Assembly (NCBI GenBank): GCA_030674185.1
Contig: JAPXFY010000013.1
Span: forward strand, 51,380,067 to 51,444,066
Direction of reading: 5' to 3'
From: Monoplex corrugatus
Lineage: Eukaryota; Mollusca; Gastropoda; Littorinimorpha; Ranellidae
DNA length: 64,000 nucleotides
Part shown: positions 52,501 to 64,000 of the stretch, in pieces
Layout of the letters: the number at the start of each line of letters is the position of its first letter
Numbering within the stretch: position 1 is the first letter of the stretch
The notes under the pieces: generated by a model
Told to the model about the DNA's origin: nothing
Seen by the model: the letters and a program-made list of their open reading frames with translations, nothing else
Database searches by the model: none
Program-made: the position numbers and the translations under genes

Positions 52501-55500
52501 TTTATATACCTGTAGAGTTTCTTACATGGTGTAGAATTAATACATTACTTTTAAGAAAAGACCTTTTTTTCTCTCTAAATAATGGGTGTTGAAATTGCAG
52601 CAGACTTTCACATTGTTACTACAAATTTAAGCATCACAAAAAAGAAACGAGATGGACTTGAAAATAACTGCACTATTTAACATACTTCGTAAATGCTTTC
52701 TGTCCCCATCTCTCATTTTTGTCTAAATAAGTAAACATGGCTATTTAGTGCTAATTTTAGATGCAGGATAAAAAGAATATACATAGAATATTGCTGTAGG
52801 AATCATTTCCTTGCTGTTTAAATTTAGTGCTTGGCATTTTGGAGAGCAACATTCCAGTGGTAGATGCATATTAAAGTATATTTTCTATTGTATACATTTC
52901 TGTCTCCTTACTCACGCTGTATGTGAACAAAATGCAGTGGCATGCCTGTCTCATATATCAAAGTCTATGAACAGAGTACAATGGTTCACATACATTGTTA
53001 AAAATGCACAGATTATGAGCGATATGTACACAGAAGAACTGTGATAGATTGATGTATCTTGTAGTATGCCAAATGCATTTATTTTTTTTATTTGCATGCC
53101 ATTTAGTTTCAAGATGCATTCCTGCTTGCGCGCTAATCCGTGATTTGAATTATATCATGTTAATCTGAAATGGTTTGGGAATGAATGTGTTGACTTTTTT
53201 GCTGGTTTATTTTTTTGAATTGTGACCCCCTCTTATCCCCCCTCCCTTCCTTTGCATATTAATTTTAAACCTACAATTGTCATTTCGTGGATGTAAACCT
53301 TGTTGAGGCTTCTTAGCAAGTTCTGTGATCAGTTTTACCCTCCTATAAGTGTTTGTAACAAAACAACTTTTACAGATGTTTATTCTAAGACTATCACAAA
53401 CTGTACTGATGATGGACACATATTTCTTTTTTTTGTAAAAGGCACTGACAGAATGAATTCATCTGCATAGTGTTAATTTACTGCAGTTACAAACATACAC
53501 ACAGGATAAATGAGCAAGTCTCGGACTTAAGTGACTTTCGTTTTCTTTCTCATTTATCTCTATTGTCTTATGCTTCACTGCCAACTTGTTGAAACATGCA
53601 TATGTGTGATCTCCATTTCAGTTGCCAAAAGCAGTGTTAGCAAGAGTAGATCATGTTCACAGAAAAGCTGGCAAAAACACTTTTGTAACTGTCCCATCTC
53701 CATTAGATTTATTCAGTCATGAATGTTGTTCACTAGATTGTGGGTTAGAGTTTGCTTCTCTTAGTCCTGTTTTTTTCTTTCTGAGAGATCATGTGAATGC
53801 CAGTATCTTAATGATTTCCAGGTTCCTAGGTAGTTGGCTGACTCTCTCAGCACATGGAATTCAGCATAGTATTTGGAGTTACTGTTGTTAATACAGACCA
53901 GTTTGATCTGCACGAGTAGATAACAGTCTCGCTGTATAGATGGATGCCATTTTTGCTGTCTTTTTTCCGTTTTATTTCCAAGGCCTGAATTTCAGTCAAC
54001 ACTTTGCGTTTCTTACATACATGTATACTGTGAACATGTTCATTATTTTCAGTATAAATCCAGAAAAGTGAAAGCAATAACACTGATGTGATTGTCGTGC
54101 ACCTAGTCGGATAAACTTTCTGTTCAAATCATGAACATTCCACTCCTTCTCTGGGACAACTTCTCTGAGACTGACTCTGGCCAGTGAAAAATTGTACACG
54201 ACAGTTTGCAGAGAGAAAACATATCACTGTAGATTAGTATTGACATGATCAATAATGCCTGTCATGGAGAATGATTACAGTTGTTTGAATATTGTACATC
54301 ATCTTTATGTTTTCCAAATTTTGTCCTCCTCATCTTAACACGGAGTAGAGTTCATGAGACAATACATCTGTTCATGAATTTTAGGAACTTACCATTGATT
54401 TTGTTTTGTATTTGAGAGCATGAACAGAAATTAACAACGAAGCCACTGCCTGTCAGTAACCTGGTAATCTATCGCCTTATTCTTTGCGTGGTATTAAATG
54501 GTGCAGGCCTCACAGATTTAATTGCCAATTAACTATTTCCAAGAATATGAACTGTGAAATTTTGACTTAACAGTCCTGTTAGTGCATTTTCTATACAGTA
54601 TATTGTGAGGGTCATTGCCAATTAAGAATGCAGAGTAACATGAAAAGAATGAAAATACCTCTTACAGACTGTAATTAATGAAATATGAATGGATTCCTGA
54701 TTTCATAAGTGCAGAAAGGTAAGTCACATAAATAGTTATGATGATAGCATTCTGTAATTCATTACAGCATGTGCTGTTTGAAATTAAGAATTCTGACACA
54801 TTTTAACCCATCTTGTTTTAAAAGAAAAAGGCAGTTGCTAATGTTCAGGACTATTCTAAAAGCTCTCCCCTCCTTATGAAACTTTGCTGTGCCATTTTAC
54901 ACTTCACTGGTTTGTGTGGAACTGTATATGTACAAAGATCTAGCAGCATAAAGAAATACTATGAATAAGTTGTGCGATGCTATACAGTTTATGCTGATGG
55001 CTGTAATGAGGCATTCAGTGTTTGGTAAATAAACACATTTCTAGGAGTAGGGAAATATTGTTGATTTGAAAATACTACAGTATTGTTGATCAGCTACATC
55101 AGTTTGTTGGTGTACTGTACAAATGAAAATTTGTTGATTTGAAATACTCTTTATTTTCTCTCAGGCAGTGTTGATCTTTTGTCTGGATTAACATTGTTGC
55201 TGGTGTATTGACACAGCAAATCAAGTATGAATAGGACTGACTGTGAATCTCATTTGTGAATTCTCTGAACATTTTACCAGAGGCTACAATGTTTTCTGAA
55301 TCTCTGAATTCTTATAAAATCTGTTTTAGCTTTTTTTTTTTGTATTCATCAGTCGCTTCTGTAGTAGCTGTTTTGAAAAAAATGAAGTTTTGGAATTAGA
55401 ACTCTTTTTTTTGTTTTTTTTGTTACTGTCTCCTTTCTGTGTTTGTTGTTTTGAAAAACATGCAACAGTTTGTTTTTTTAATTTCATATGCAGGTTTTCG

Positions 55501-56500
55501 GTGCAAGTACCTGCACAGATTAAGAGAACACATAGAATAGCAGTTAGTTTTTGTTCCCAGCATATTTCATCATACAAGTTGGAACACGATCCACTAGTTA
55601 TATATTTCTTCACACATTGAATGTGAAATGGCAGAACATCCCCTGCAAATGTGCAGGAGTTGATACGTTTGTATGATCAGTAATTACAAGGACCATACAT
55701 ATTTACAACAGGCTAATTTCATTCCATTTATGGAACAGTATCTGCTCAGACCTGGAAGGAATGTCTTTTTGAAAGGTAACAGAAATAAAGAATGCCCGTA
55801 TACATCAAAATCAGAACACAAAATTGACATGCAAAGTTTTGTTCATTAGATAAATGTTCATATTCTGTTTTGCTGTGTTCTTCCAGTATGAAGTGATTGC
55901 TGTCAGTTACTTTAATACAAATGTTTGTTTATTGTATTTAAGATACAGGTTATCCTGGCTTGGTTACTTATGGGTTATTGCTTGCTTAGAAACAGTAAGC
56001 AACAAATTTGCTCTTTTGCTAGATTTACCACTGGCTTTATATTAATGCTAATCACCCAGTTTTGAAAAGCTTAGAATATATTCATATGCATTCCATTTAG
56101 TACTTACAGTTGGATGTTTTTGAAATATTTTAAGCGTAGCAGGAAGGTTTACCTTTTTGCAGCTGGATGTTTTAGAAATCAGTAACATTTCTGAAGGAAG
56201 GTTCCGCCTATCTTGATACTTTTTAATTGCAGTCGTTGGACCATAACAATTATGCAATGAACCATCTTGCTTACTCATTTGTTCATTACCAGCCTGCTGA
56301 TGTGGCTTTGTGTGAATCGTTGGTGCTTGCTTTGTTTGCCTGTGATTTCGTTATGTCAAAGATTCTTCATACTCAGTTGGTCTTGTTCTGTTCAGTTGTA
56401 CAGTTCTGTTGACCTGTGCGCTTACCTTTCATTGTTATTTCTTATTGTAAAAACAAAGGCTTGGTACACTTTTCTCAATAAACCTTTACTACAATTTGAA
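49540..56500 (+). other. Probable long 3' UTR and flank of the TPR gene
   Basis: AT-rich DNA with few repeats and no convincing frame. Candidate AATAAA signals occur at several points; the one at 56477 is best placed. A fragment like the palindromic family lies near 50461-50510. The true transcript end cannot be fixed from sequence alone. Confidence 0.35.
56477..56482 (+). terminator. Candidate polyadenylation signal AATAAA
   Basis: AATAAA in TCTCAATAAACCTTTAC, followed by T/GT-rich sequence (TGTTTTCTTTTTTTGTAC). Others exist at about 55026 and 55786, so usage is uncertain. Confidence 0.35.
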
Positions 56501-57036
56501 CTGTTTTCTTTTTTTGTACAATTTGAACTGTGGGACAAACTGTTTTTTTTTTCCACAACAAAATTACAGTCTGTTAGTTGCAGTATATTATTTCTGCCCA
56601 GCTGGTCAGGGCTTACCATGGTCTCAAATACAACTAGACACTTTCAGTCAAAAACTAAGCACAGTCAGCGAAAAGTTCTTAAAAACTGAGCAATAGATTT
56701 CTTTCCACATTAACTTAGTAAAACTGTTCTAGAGCTTATGGCATAAAGTGTACCTTCAAATGTGTCTCCTACAAATTTTGGTTTGCCATCTGTACAAGAA
56801 AACATCTACCATTACTGGGGGGACAATGGGGGAATGCAAAATCACATGCATGTACATACACACTTTGGACACTTATTAAGCTATGTAAGGTAATCTTCAC
56901 TGAAGTAAAAATGCAAATTAACAGGTGGTTTACTTTATCAAAACAGACATGGGCTTTACTGGCAATTCATAAGCATGAAAAGAGAGATGTTATCAACTAA
57001 CAGACAAAACTTGAGTGCTTGGCAGGATGGATATCA

Positions 57037-57037
<1 letters not shown>

Positions 57038-57077
<40 letters not shown>

Positions 57078-57115
57078 CGAGTGAGAGAGAGAGAGAGTTA
57101 GAGTGAGTTAGAGTT
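57038..57115. repeat. (GT)n-(GA)n microsatellite
   Basis: GT to 57075, then GAGAGA and GTTAGA repeats. Confidence 0.9.
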
Positions 57116-58715
57116 AGTTCAATTTGTACAGACGGTGACCAAGCAAACCTGCTGTAACAGGTTCAGTGGGCAACTTTTCGATACATTTCAGCACCGTTTT
57201 TCTTTGGATTGAAGTCTGTGAGTTCTGAGGCCATCACCTTCATCAGCTGGCTGATATGACATACGCCAATATCTGCACACATGTATGCATGTTGGAAAAT
57301 CTGACAAAAAATCCATCCACAAACATCAAGAAATCATTCAATGCCGACATATTTTCTTCACAGAGATTCATACACACAAACACAAACACACTGTTTGTGT
57401 CAAACCTGATATAAATCAGCTAAAAGTCCATCATCAACATCCATAGCAAAAAAATTGTTGTTTTGAATTTGATATGATGGGATCTTTGTGACCCCAAAGA
57501 AAAAACCCAAACCAAACCAAAACAAATTAAACACAAAACCCTTAGATAAACATGATGATCGGCCATAATATTAAGCTCCTGTTCTCTGTGCTCTTTTAAC
57601 ACATTTTTGTCATAATGAAAGTTTTAGCAATGAGCTTCCCAAACATAAATCTACTTCTTGAATATGAGTCAAACCAATCCTTTTTGCCAAGAACACTGCC
57701 ATCTTATATCTGAGATAGAATTAATTATTACTTTTAAAATATTTTTTGTATCTTCAACAATAACATGTGTCAATACTGGACCATTGCATCTGGACTTTAT
57801 GCAACTTAATTTGTGTAACAAATTGGATCTCTCTCTCTATAGATAGATGGTTAAAATGGGTTAAAAGATCTGTTGATAAATGACTGACACATCTTTGACA
57901 ACATATGAAAACGGTGTATACTCTGTGATGTATATAATATACACACTTTCCCTCATGATAAGACACTCAAATAGTGCATTATAATTGTTTTCCAAAATCC
58001 AAATTCCAATATTTTGGCCCTAGTCCTCCTCAGGATAAAACAATAACATGGCATGACCACTTTTATATCACAGAATGTATCTGTGATGTTTTCATGGCTG
58101 TGCTGATATAACAGTGCCTAGGGTACTGGCTAGTGTTTGCGTGCTTATCACCTTTCACTTTCAGCCTGCACTGCTGGCTAGCACTGCTGCTTGTAGCTCA
58201 GCAAAAAGGAAAGCAGAGAGCTGTGAGTCTCTCTCTGTCAGAAAATAGCCTCTCCATCAGCAAGACCTTCATAGTGCCTCTCCATGGTGACACATGGTAA
58301 CTGAGCACCTCACAGACTCAGGTTGAACTCTCAAGGGACTTGGAGGAAGTCTGGCCCCCAGACGTGCAGCACACAACCCACCAGCGTGCCCATAAACCAG
58401 ACCCCCAGCTATGGTTAAATAGCATCATTGTCTTGTGGTTGTCTTGGAGAGACCAAGGCTAAGGAAGTAAACCCTGAAGGAAATCACCCCCCCCCCTCCC
58501 CCCAACGGTCTTGTGGGTAGTCATGGGAACAACAAAGGCTAGCAGAGAGTCCGTTCAAAAACTGATGGAAGGGAACAAGAAACCATCATATCCTCCCAAA
58601 ACATCATGGCCAGAGAAACACCCCCCCCCAATAATCTCACCACACAGCAGATGCACATTAGAAATAGCAGAATTGGCCAAGCTAAAATTGCAATCTAGAA
58701 AATGAAAAGCATTCT
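57116..58715. other. Intergenic stretch between convergent genes
   Basis: No gene recognised. C-tracts occur near 58488-58502 and 58621-58629. A 3' exon of the minus-strand gene could lie here but none could be identified. Confidence 0.35.
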
Positions 58716-58719
58716 TACC

Positions 58720-59190
58720 AACAAATGACTATCAATTAACATCAAGAAAAGAGTTCCTCGGTGTTATATAGAACTTATACTGTTGCACGGATGCAAAGCC
58801 TGGACAATCAACAAGCAAAGTCAGAACAAGATTTAGGCAACTGAAATGTAGTTCTGAGAAGTATGTTAAGAGTTCCATGGACACAAAGAAAACAAACGAG
58901 GTAGTCTTGAAAGAAGCAAACACAAAATGAACATTACTGAAGAAGATTTGGAAAAGACAAGCAATATTTAGAGGACATTTCATGAGGCAAGAGAAATTTG
59001 AGCACCTAGTAACAACAGGAAAGTTGGAGGGAAAAGGAGCACCAGGTAGATCCAGGGAGAAAATCTTACTTTTGCAGAGTGGATGGGGACAGAAAGGGAA
59101 GGAGATACACTGCAGTAACAAAAGACTGATTCATATGAAGGGCCATGATTACCAATGCCATGCAGCATGGCACATGATGATGATGATGAT
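58720..59190 (+). mobile_element. Degenerate RTE-like 3' fragment
   Basis: Same order as 48098-48577: ATCAACAAGCAAAGTCAGAA, AGAGTTCCATGGACA, CTAGTAACAACAGGAAAG and CCATGATTACCAATGCCATG, ending in a (GAT)n tail at 59174-59198. It has many stops and is more decayed than the intron 7 copy. Confidence 0.8.
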
Positions 59191-59199
59191 GATGATGAG

Positions 59200-60530
59200 T
59201 ATGCATCTGTCTCACCTGCTGCCTAGTAATTAGAATTCATATCTGCCATATTTCTCTGCTCAACGAAGCGTCAAGGAAGTCTTCTACTATTTTTCCCCAC
59301 CAAATTTTGTGTACTTATCTTTGCTGTCTTTCGTGTATGCTTGATACAGGCCAGGCCAGGCTTGTTTTGTCATTGAATACACCTTCTATCTACTTTTTGT
59401 GTGATTTCATTAGTTATATCCTTGACTTTTGTTAATGAAACTTACCAGAACAAATATTCCCACCACACCATTTTATTTATTACACATCTGGTTAAAATCT
59501 GTCTTCAAATGGAGATATTCTTCCGGTTTTGGACCACCCTGGTCCAAACACTGGACTATTCTGGACCATATTCATGCACTTAAGACCACATACTGAAGCA
59601 AAACTAACCCCATTTGGTGAAAATTCACCTCACAAGGATTAAGATCCTTGGTGACATATTCTTCAAGATATGGATTGGCAGACACTACAGAACCTCTTGA
59701 TTCACGGGCTAATAGTCAAATCGGTAAGATGTCCAAGGTCTGGGTTTGATCCTGTCTGGATATGTCCTGCATGGTGTTTTCTTACTATTATTATTGATAA
59801 CATCAACACCACCACCACACCACCAATAACAATAACAACAACAGGTCAACATTCGTACAGACCATTAGTGCTTAATCTCTTTCATATGGACGCATATGTA
59901 CCCAGAAGATCAATTATGCATACAAGATCCTGTACGTCACATCAGTGTCTGATGGCCAACGAAAACATGAAAACACCCAGCATGCACACTCAAGAACGAC
60001 AAGAAAATGCAGACTGTGCAGCAACATTCTGCCTAAACAGTGCAGACAAAGTAATATGCACATACACATTTCCCAAAAATCAGAATGCAAAAACAACAAC
60101 AAACAAACAAACACCCCCCCCCCCCCCCCAAACACACACACACAAAAAAAGCAAAACAAACAAACAAAAAACCAGCAACAACAACAAACTCTCTTCGGGT
60201 ACAGAAAAGAATCATATCTGCTTCAATCATATGCATTTAAATTACATGCTAAAATGAATGTTTAATCAAAATGTGTAAAACAGACATCTGCGCATTTACA
60301 TATATGTAAAGAACATCAACATATATGAAACACAAACTTCAAACAGGCACACATTTATGTACCATCCTGACCCCTCCCTCACCACCACCCTTCTGATATA
60401 AGTACACTGGAATAAATCCAACTTTCTTCCCCTCCCTTTGACTGAAGAGAGTGGGGGACATTATGGGTTTTGATGGAGGGAGACTGAACCATGGAGTACA
60501 AAATAAACCATGAATATACATTACTATAGT
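59200..60530. other. Intergenic stretch
   Basis: A possible tRNA-like head at 59700-59765 (GGTCTGGGTTTGATCCTGTC) is weak. There is a C18 tract at about 60113-60130 with AAC-rich flanks. No gene was recognised. Confidence 0.35.
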
Positions 60531-60591
60531 ATCTATGGAATGAAAAGAAACAATAAAAAACATAGATATATATACACTACTCTAAACTTAC

Positions 60592-61498
60592 CAGTGGGCC
60601 CACTTGTCCTGTCTCTTTGCACAGCATGACCATCAGATCTGTTGTGTAGTGGCTGTGGGTTCCCTGCAGATCTGTCATTATCTGTGGCATGCGCATCAAC
60701 TAAAACCACAACTGCATTTCTGATCTTCTCCACTTCTCTGTCATTATCATTCCTTTTGTTGGTGTGTCGTGGTGATGTTCTGATGGCAGCTGTTGTCTTC
60801 CCTTTCCTTCTGGGAGTGCTGTTACCTTCTGCCACTGTTCTACTACTACTTTCCGCCGAGCTTCTACGTTGTGTGTTATGGGTTTGCTGATCTGACTGTC
60901 CGTTAATACTGTCTACTTGCAAGGTATTTCTGGTCCTGAGGTTATCCTTTTGTGGTGATATCCTCTTTTCTCTCTCCATGTGACTGTCACTCTGTTCTGT
61001 CAATCTCTGAATAGTGTTTCTCTTTTTTGGCGGTGAATGCACTAATGTAGTAACTTCGCCAGCTCTTTTCTGATGAATTACCTGTTTTGTTGATAGTGAC
61101 ATTTCAGAAACTTGATTCTGCTGCTGAATTAAACCTGTTCTTTGTGGGTCTGACTGCCTTTCAGCCACCTTTTGTTGTTCACGCCGATTTAAACCTGATG
61201 TTGATGCTCCATCTGATAGCCGAGTTGCTCTGTTTTCCAAAGACCTGGTGCTTTGCTGGTTTGAGGCACGTCCATCAGACCTGGCAGCTTGCTCTGATCT
61301 TGAAGCAAGCTGCTGACCTGTGACATTGGTGGGCTGTATTGTATGTGTGGATATCACTCTCTGTGATGATGTAGCTGTGGTCTGTTTGTTGACCTGCTGG
61401 CCTTGAGCTGGGTGGCTGGGGGCATGGCTACCATGAGTGTTTCCAAGGCGGGATACTGGACGGATAACCACATTTCTTTTGCTTGACTGTTTTGGCAG
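60592..61498 (-). CDS. Second gene, exon C (long disordered basic region)
   Basis: Acceptor CATTGTGCAG ends at 61499; donor ACTG|GTAAGT leaves in phase 1. 302 codons start LPKQSSKRNVVIRPVSRLGN. Composition is strongly Gln/Ser/Arg/Thr/Asn with hardly any aromatic residues. One ordered patch, EVEKIRNAVVVLVDAHATDN, stands near the end. Without splicing the frame would end at TGA 60533 with a hydrophobic tail, which looks like intron sequence. Confidence 0.65.
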
Positions 61499-63784
61499 CT
61501 GCACAATGAGAGCTCACTTTTACTATCAGTAATTCAATAATGGTCTTTAGTATATTTATTTCACAATTCACTATTTAATCAAACATATAACAAAACAGAA
61601 TTAAACGTGAAACACATTTTTATTGGAAAACGCATACACATTCCCACACTTTTAATGGAAAAAACATGCATGCACATACACACACATGAATTTTGAGCAC
61701 AATGACCTTTGTTAATCTTTAATAAACTGGTTCAGAACTCCAAGTGTAAATATCACAACAGTCATGAATCTCAACCTGTGTATATACCCTTATCTCAACT
61801 AACTTTCGTTACAGGTAAACCTGACCAAACATTCAACATTACAGAAGACAAGACACTTTTAGGTGCTATGCAGTTCTGCTTGTACACATACAAAAATTTC
61901 TTGATTGTGAACATTCATTTTCAAAAATGGTATGGGTGAGTCTGATAAGAATAATTGCAACATTCCAAAGAAGAAATATCATGTTTTGGAACCAAATGCA
62001 TTCCCCCCAACCCACGCTTTTGGAATGTAGAGAGATCTTTCACCATCACTAAGTAATGAGAAATAAGAAGGTTTATAGAAAGTAATAATGTAACTCACAT
62101 AAACAATTCTGATTTTAAAATTCAAAAAGCAAACATATAATTAACAAGAGTAAAGAATAAACAAAAATAGACAAATTGTAAGAACAGATCCATTCATGTA
62201 CACCCATAAAAAATATAAAATGCTTACCTGATGCTTTGCAACTGAATCATCCCAGGCCAATGTCACTTGCTGCCTGACCACTGAAAAACATCTCAGAAGC
62301 TGTGGTGAGAATGTGACTGATCCTGATCACCATCATTTCTAATTTGTATGTGTGTCTATATATACATACATATATACATATTTTTTTCATCTCCCCTCAC
62401 TTTTCAGTTACGGTACTTTACAAACACTACATGATTATGTATCAGAAATGTATCAATCATCTTCCCCAGCTCAACAGTTGACAAAGCATCAGGGAAGTTA
62501 GCTGATCTGTTGTTTTTGTCCCAACTCTAGTGACTTGGTCTCTTTGCGAGTTGTAATTTGTGTATGCTTGACAAAAGTTAGCGGGCCAAAAAAGTGTGCC
62601 TGTCTTGTTTTGTTCAGTAGATATGCATTCTCATTTTATTGCCATATGTTTCTGGCTTCTATGTACAAAAAGTTTACATAATCTTGATTGCTGTCATTTC
62701 TTTTAAACTATGCTCAAGTTTATATGATCCTGATTACGGTCATTTCATGTAAACTATGCGCAAGTTTATGTGATCTTGATAGCGGTCATTTCATTTAATT
62801 AAAAATTCTAATTATTATTATTATTTTTTGTTATTATCATTATTATCATTATCATTAATATTTACAGCCCACCTAACTGTGCAGGGTCCTGTCAGGGCCA
62901 CAACCATCCCAAAACACACACATTTTGTTGACCCTGAAAAAAAAAACACCTGGAAAGAAAATTAAGTACACATATCAATGCATTCATGCACATAATCTAA
63001 GGATATACTTAGCACTGACCATTCTCCTAATCTATCATCACGGTGTTAAAAAAAAACCCAACAACCTAAGTACAAATGAATAAACATAACTAAGTATACT
63101 AAAACAAAAATAAAACTGACCTAAATAACCTAAAATTGCTTTTATACATTACACTTCCTAGCACCAAAAATGTAGTTACTATATATGTACCCAACTATCA
63201 ATCCCAGCAGAAAGTATGTAAGGCTTGATAAAACACACAGAGGTGAATGGACCAGCATGGCAGAAAATGATAGGAAGACATGACAGAAAACAAAGGAACA
63301 AGGTACAAAGAAAGTAAGTGACAGAGAAGAGAACATTTCTAGCACAGGACTTCAAGATGCTGGGGATACTATATATACTGGAAGAGCCACCGGTATCCCC
63401 ATGGGGGAATCCCAATCAATTTAGCTATACTGTGCCTTAGTGTATCAATACAACACATGATCAGTGGGTCATTACAGTTCTACACAAAAAACAGACTTCA
63501 GAATTCCATTTTGAACAGAAGTCTTTGAAAGCATGTTGTAAAATTCATGTACATAATACAGCCAAGAAATGTTTTTCTTGATCATACTTACAGTTTAGGA
63601 TTTCCTGAGGGGGCAAGAAGTACTGTCCAAGAATCACTTGCTGACAGCCTCCAGCTGCCACACAGGCAGTAATATAGTGTGAATGAAACACAGCAAGATG
63701 CTCATTTTCGTAGGCAGTGGAACTGAACACTCTGCACATACAACACACATAATGTAGACTAACAACTTGTCGCTTAACTGGCAT
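60592..63784 (-). CDS. Unrecognised three-exon gene: C2H2-like finger plus basic disordered region (partial)
   Basis: Minus-strand exons 63784-63592, 62280-62228 and 61498-60592 join in matching phases through GT-AG introns, giving at least 384 residues. The start ATG at 63784 has A at -3. Residues about 11-30 read HYVCCMCRVFSSTAYENEHL with C-x2-C and a later H-x4-H, so they are C2H2-finger-like. The third exon is rich in Gln, Ser, Arg and Thr with patches such as SPPKKRNTIQR and TPRRKGKTTAAIRTSPRHTN, which look like nuclear localisation or DNA-binding tails. A nuclear protein is the inference. The 3' end is open: a donor at 60591 leaves in phase 1 and no following exon was found. Earlier exons may lie outside the window. 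No family recognised. Confidence 0.6.
62228..62280 (-). CDS. Second gene, exon B
   Basis: 53 bp between acceptor TGTTTTTCAG and donor CAG|GTAAGC on the minus strand. It codes VRQQVTLAWDDSVAKHQ after a split Leu and leaves in phase 0. Both splice sites are strong and the phase fits both neighbours. Confidence 0.65.
62672..62870. repeat. 46-bp tandem repeat (2.8 copies) and (ATT)n
   Basis: Units start at 62672, 62718 and 62764: GTTTAxxTxATCxTGATxxC, then GTCATTTC and AAACTATGCxCAA. An ATT/ATC tract follows to 62860. It lies in the intron between exons A and B of the second gene. Confidence 0.8.
63170..63425 (-). repeat. Unnamed interspersed repeat, minus copy
   Basis: Reverse complement of the repeat at 20100-20425, lying in intron A/B of the second gene. 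See that entry for the shared blocks. Confidence 0.7.
63592..63784 (-). CDS. Second gene, exon A (zinc-finger-like N-terminus)
   Basis: It codes MPVKRQVVSLHYVCCMCRVF onward to GQYFLPPQEILN and leaves in phase 1 at the donor T|GTAAGT (minus strand, 63591). The frame is open upstream to 63841. An internal acceptor (TGTATGTGCAG at about 63733) would give a shorter exon preceded by an exon beyond the edge. Confidence 0.55.
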
Positions 63785-63894
63785 TTTCTTCGATAATTTC
63801 ACCATCAATACAACGATAACTATGAACAACAAAGCTATCAAAGTACGGAATCTATTTCAATAAGGAAACCAAACATTTCTGAATTATGTCATAC

Positions 63895-64000
63895 TAAGCT
63901 ATCAGAAGGTTTGAATTCGATCTTGCTTGGATTCCTCTCACCTGAGAATGGAGATTTTTCAGATCTCCCAGGTCAAGATGTGTGCAGACCTGTTAGTGCC
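63895..64000 (+). mobile_element. SINE fragment running off the right edge
   Basis: GGTTTGAATTCGATCTTG (B-box-like), GAATGGAGATTTTTCAGATC, TCCCAGGTCAAGATGTGTGC and AGACCTGTTAGTGCC match the order of blocks at 41281-41420 and at 14790-14940 (minus). The minus-strand donor-like CTCAG|GTGAGAGG in it is therefore probably not a gene exon. Confidence 0.65.

Noticed and set aside
59670..60257. 195-codon plus-strand frame
   Set aside because: Low-complexity Thr/Pro/Lys composition from AAC- and C-rich tracts, with no splice sites or motif. Not supported as coding.
63895..64000. An upstream exon of the second gene with donor CTCAG|GTGAGA (minus)
   Set aside because: The sequence matches the SINE blocks at 41281 and 14790, so the donor-like site is likely fortuitous.

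Overview
The window is eukaryotic and very probably molluscan; a marine caenogastropod is my best guess. It has canonical GT-AG introns, strong CpG depletion outside one short island, a very high density of (AC/GT)n arrays, decayed non-LTR retrotransposons of L2/CR1-like and RTE-like type, and tRNA-headed SINEs that resemble common gastropod interspersed repeats. The taxon is an inference from repeat flavour, not a database match.

Layout. Positions 1-5950 are a graveyard of retroelements. Positions 5950-9300 are plain AT-rich DNA. A CpG-rich block (about 9260-10140) carries the probable promoter and first exon of the main gene, which runs on the + strand from 9842 to 49539. It has eight exons: 9842-9890, 30786-30898, 38412-39434, 43482-43690, 44287-45208, 45898-46243, 47774-48017 and 48934-49539. 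It encodes a protein of about 1170 residues with many tetratricopeptide repeats (TPRs). Splice phases agree at every junction except exon 6/7, where the window appears to lack one base. A long 3' UTR or intergenic zone follows, with a good polyadenylation signal at 56477. A second, convergent gene lies on the - strand (63784 down to at least 60592). It has an N-terminal C2H2-like finger and a long basic, Gln/Ser/Arg-rich disordered region, and I do not recognise its family.

Introns 1-3 hold most of the repeats. They include four unrelated minisatellites (32 bp with a 96-bp higher-order period; 26-27 bp; about 28 bp; about 55 bp), many microsatellites, two L2/CR1-like fragments, RTE fragments, SINEs, an internally deleted DNA transposon with terminal inverted repeats and a short target duplication, and a dispersed family of small palindromic elements. 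Exon 2 (113 bp) sits between two minisatellites of about 1.5 kb each, and the 55-bp minisatellite runs up to the splice acceptor of exon 3.

I found no CRISPR array, rRNA, functional tRNA gene, prokaryotic operon or virus. The most useful points for follow-up are the one-base frame break in exon 7, the upstream ORF overlapping the start codon, the minisatellite that supplies a splice acceptor, the RTE insertion flanked by a target duplication of about 52 bp, and the unrecognised second gene.
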